The position numbers and the translations under genes were made by a program. 64,000 nt of DNA from Dasyornis broadbenti (Eukaryota; Chordata; Aves; Passeriformes; Dasyornithidae). Shown one piece after another: positions 63,766 to 64,000 of the stretch. Position 1 is the first letter of the stretch, and each line of letters opens with the position of its first letter. Under the pieces are notes generated by a model. That model saw only the letters and a program-made list of their open reading frames with translations. It was not told the origin of the DNA and did not search any database. The stretch spans positions 277,410 through 341,409 of the forward strand of contig VZRN01004187.1 of the NCBI GenBank assembly GCA_013397935.1. Direction: 5' to 3'.

Positions 63766-64000
63766 ATCAGGCTGGGAGAGCTGGGGGTGCTCACCTGGAG
63801 AAGAGAAGGCTCCAGGGAGAGCTCAGAGCCCCTTCCAGTGCCCAAAGGGGCTCCAGGAGAGCTGGAGAGGGACTGGGGACAAGGCATGGAGTGACAGGAC
63901 ACAGGGAATGGCTTCCCAGTGCCAGAGGGCAGGGATAGATGGGATCTTGGGAAGGAATTGTTCCCTGGGAGGGTGGGGAGGCCCTGGTCCAGGGTGCCCA
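63766..64000 (+). mobile_element. CR1 LINE copy cut by the window edge
   Basis: CTCACCTGGAGAAGAGAAGG through GGAATTGTTCCCTGGGAGGG is the complement of the 26-kb and 54-kb copies. Its 3' end lies beyond position 64000. Confidence 0.92.

Noticed and set aside
1..64000. Undescribed defence system, CRISPR array, prophage, tRNA or rRNA genes
   Set aside because: The window is an ordinary vertebrate gene neighbourhood. No regularly spaced repeats with unique spacers, and no RNA gene structure recognised.

Overview
This is nuclear DNA from a bird. Multi-exon genes with GT-AG introns are mixed with many copies of the avian CR1 LINE 3' end (signature ATGGAATGGTTTGGGTTGGA or its complement), plus simple repeats and a GC-rich promoter next to an assembly gap. 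No bacterial, CRISPR or phage features are present. Gene identities rest on reading spliced exons and comparing them with remembered family sequences; no database search was possible. Passerine or other neoavian origin is a guess from the long, well-preserved CR1 copies. Layout: (1) 302-10418, minus strand: the N-terminal two thirds of a meiotic HORMA-domain gene, best called HORMAD1. Eight exons were read, including a 21-nt microexon and a 27-nt exon; the C-terminal exons lie left of the window. (2) 12.1-13.2 kb: a CpG-rich segment with a ~20-bp minisatellite, a 70-base assembly gap and a C-rich hexamer array. It separates the divergent HORMAD1 (minus) and acyl-CoA dehydrogenase (plus) genes and probably carries promoters for both. 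(3) 13957-30498, plus strand: a complete 14-exon model for an AidB / C. elegans ACDH-11-type acyl-CoA dehydrogenase, about 641 residues, ending in Ser-Arg-Leu (a possible peroxisomal PTS1). (4) 30.5-34.6 kb: intergenic, with a CR1 copy. (5) ~34.6-63327, minus strand: MTMR4, the FYVE-type myotubularin phosphoinositide 3-phosphatase. Fourteen coding exons run from the end of the PH-GRAM domain to the stop codon, followed by a probable ~2 kb 3' UTR. The N-terminal exons lie right of the window. All three models keep reading frame across every junction, so the genes look intact where visible. HORMAD1 and the dehydrogenase are head to head; the dehydrogenase and MTMR4 are tail to tail. No shared pathway is evident: they are a meiotic chromosome-axis protein, a fatty-acyl flavoprotein and an endosomal lipid phosphatase. 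The most interesting points are the HORMAD-MTMR4 linkage, which mirrors HORMAD2-MTMR3 in human; the possible peroxisomal signal on an AidB-like enzyme I do not know from mammals; a GC splice donor with a CR1 insertion about 25 bp downstream; and a cryptic in-frame 39-nt exon in HORMAD1.
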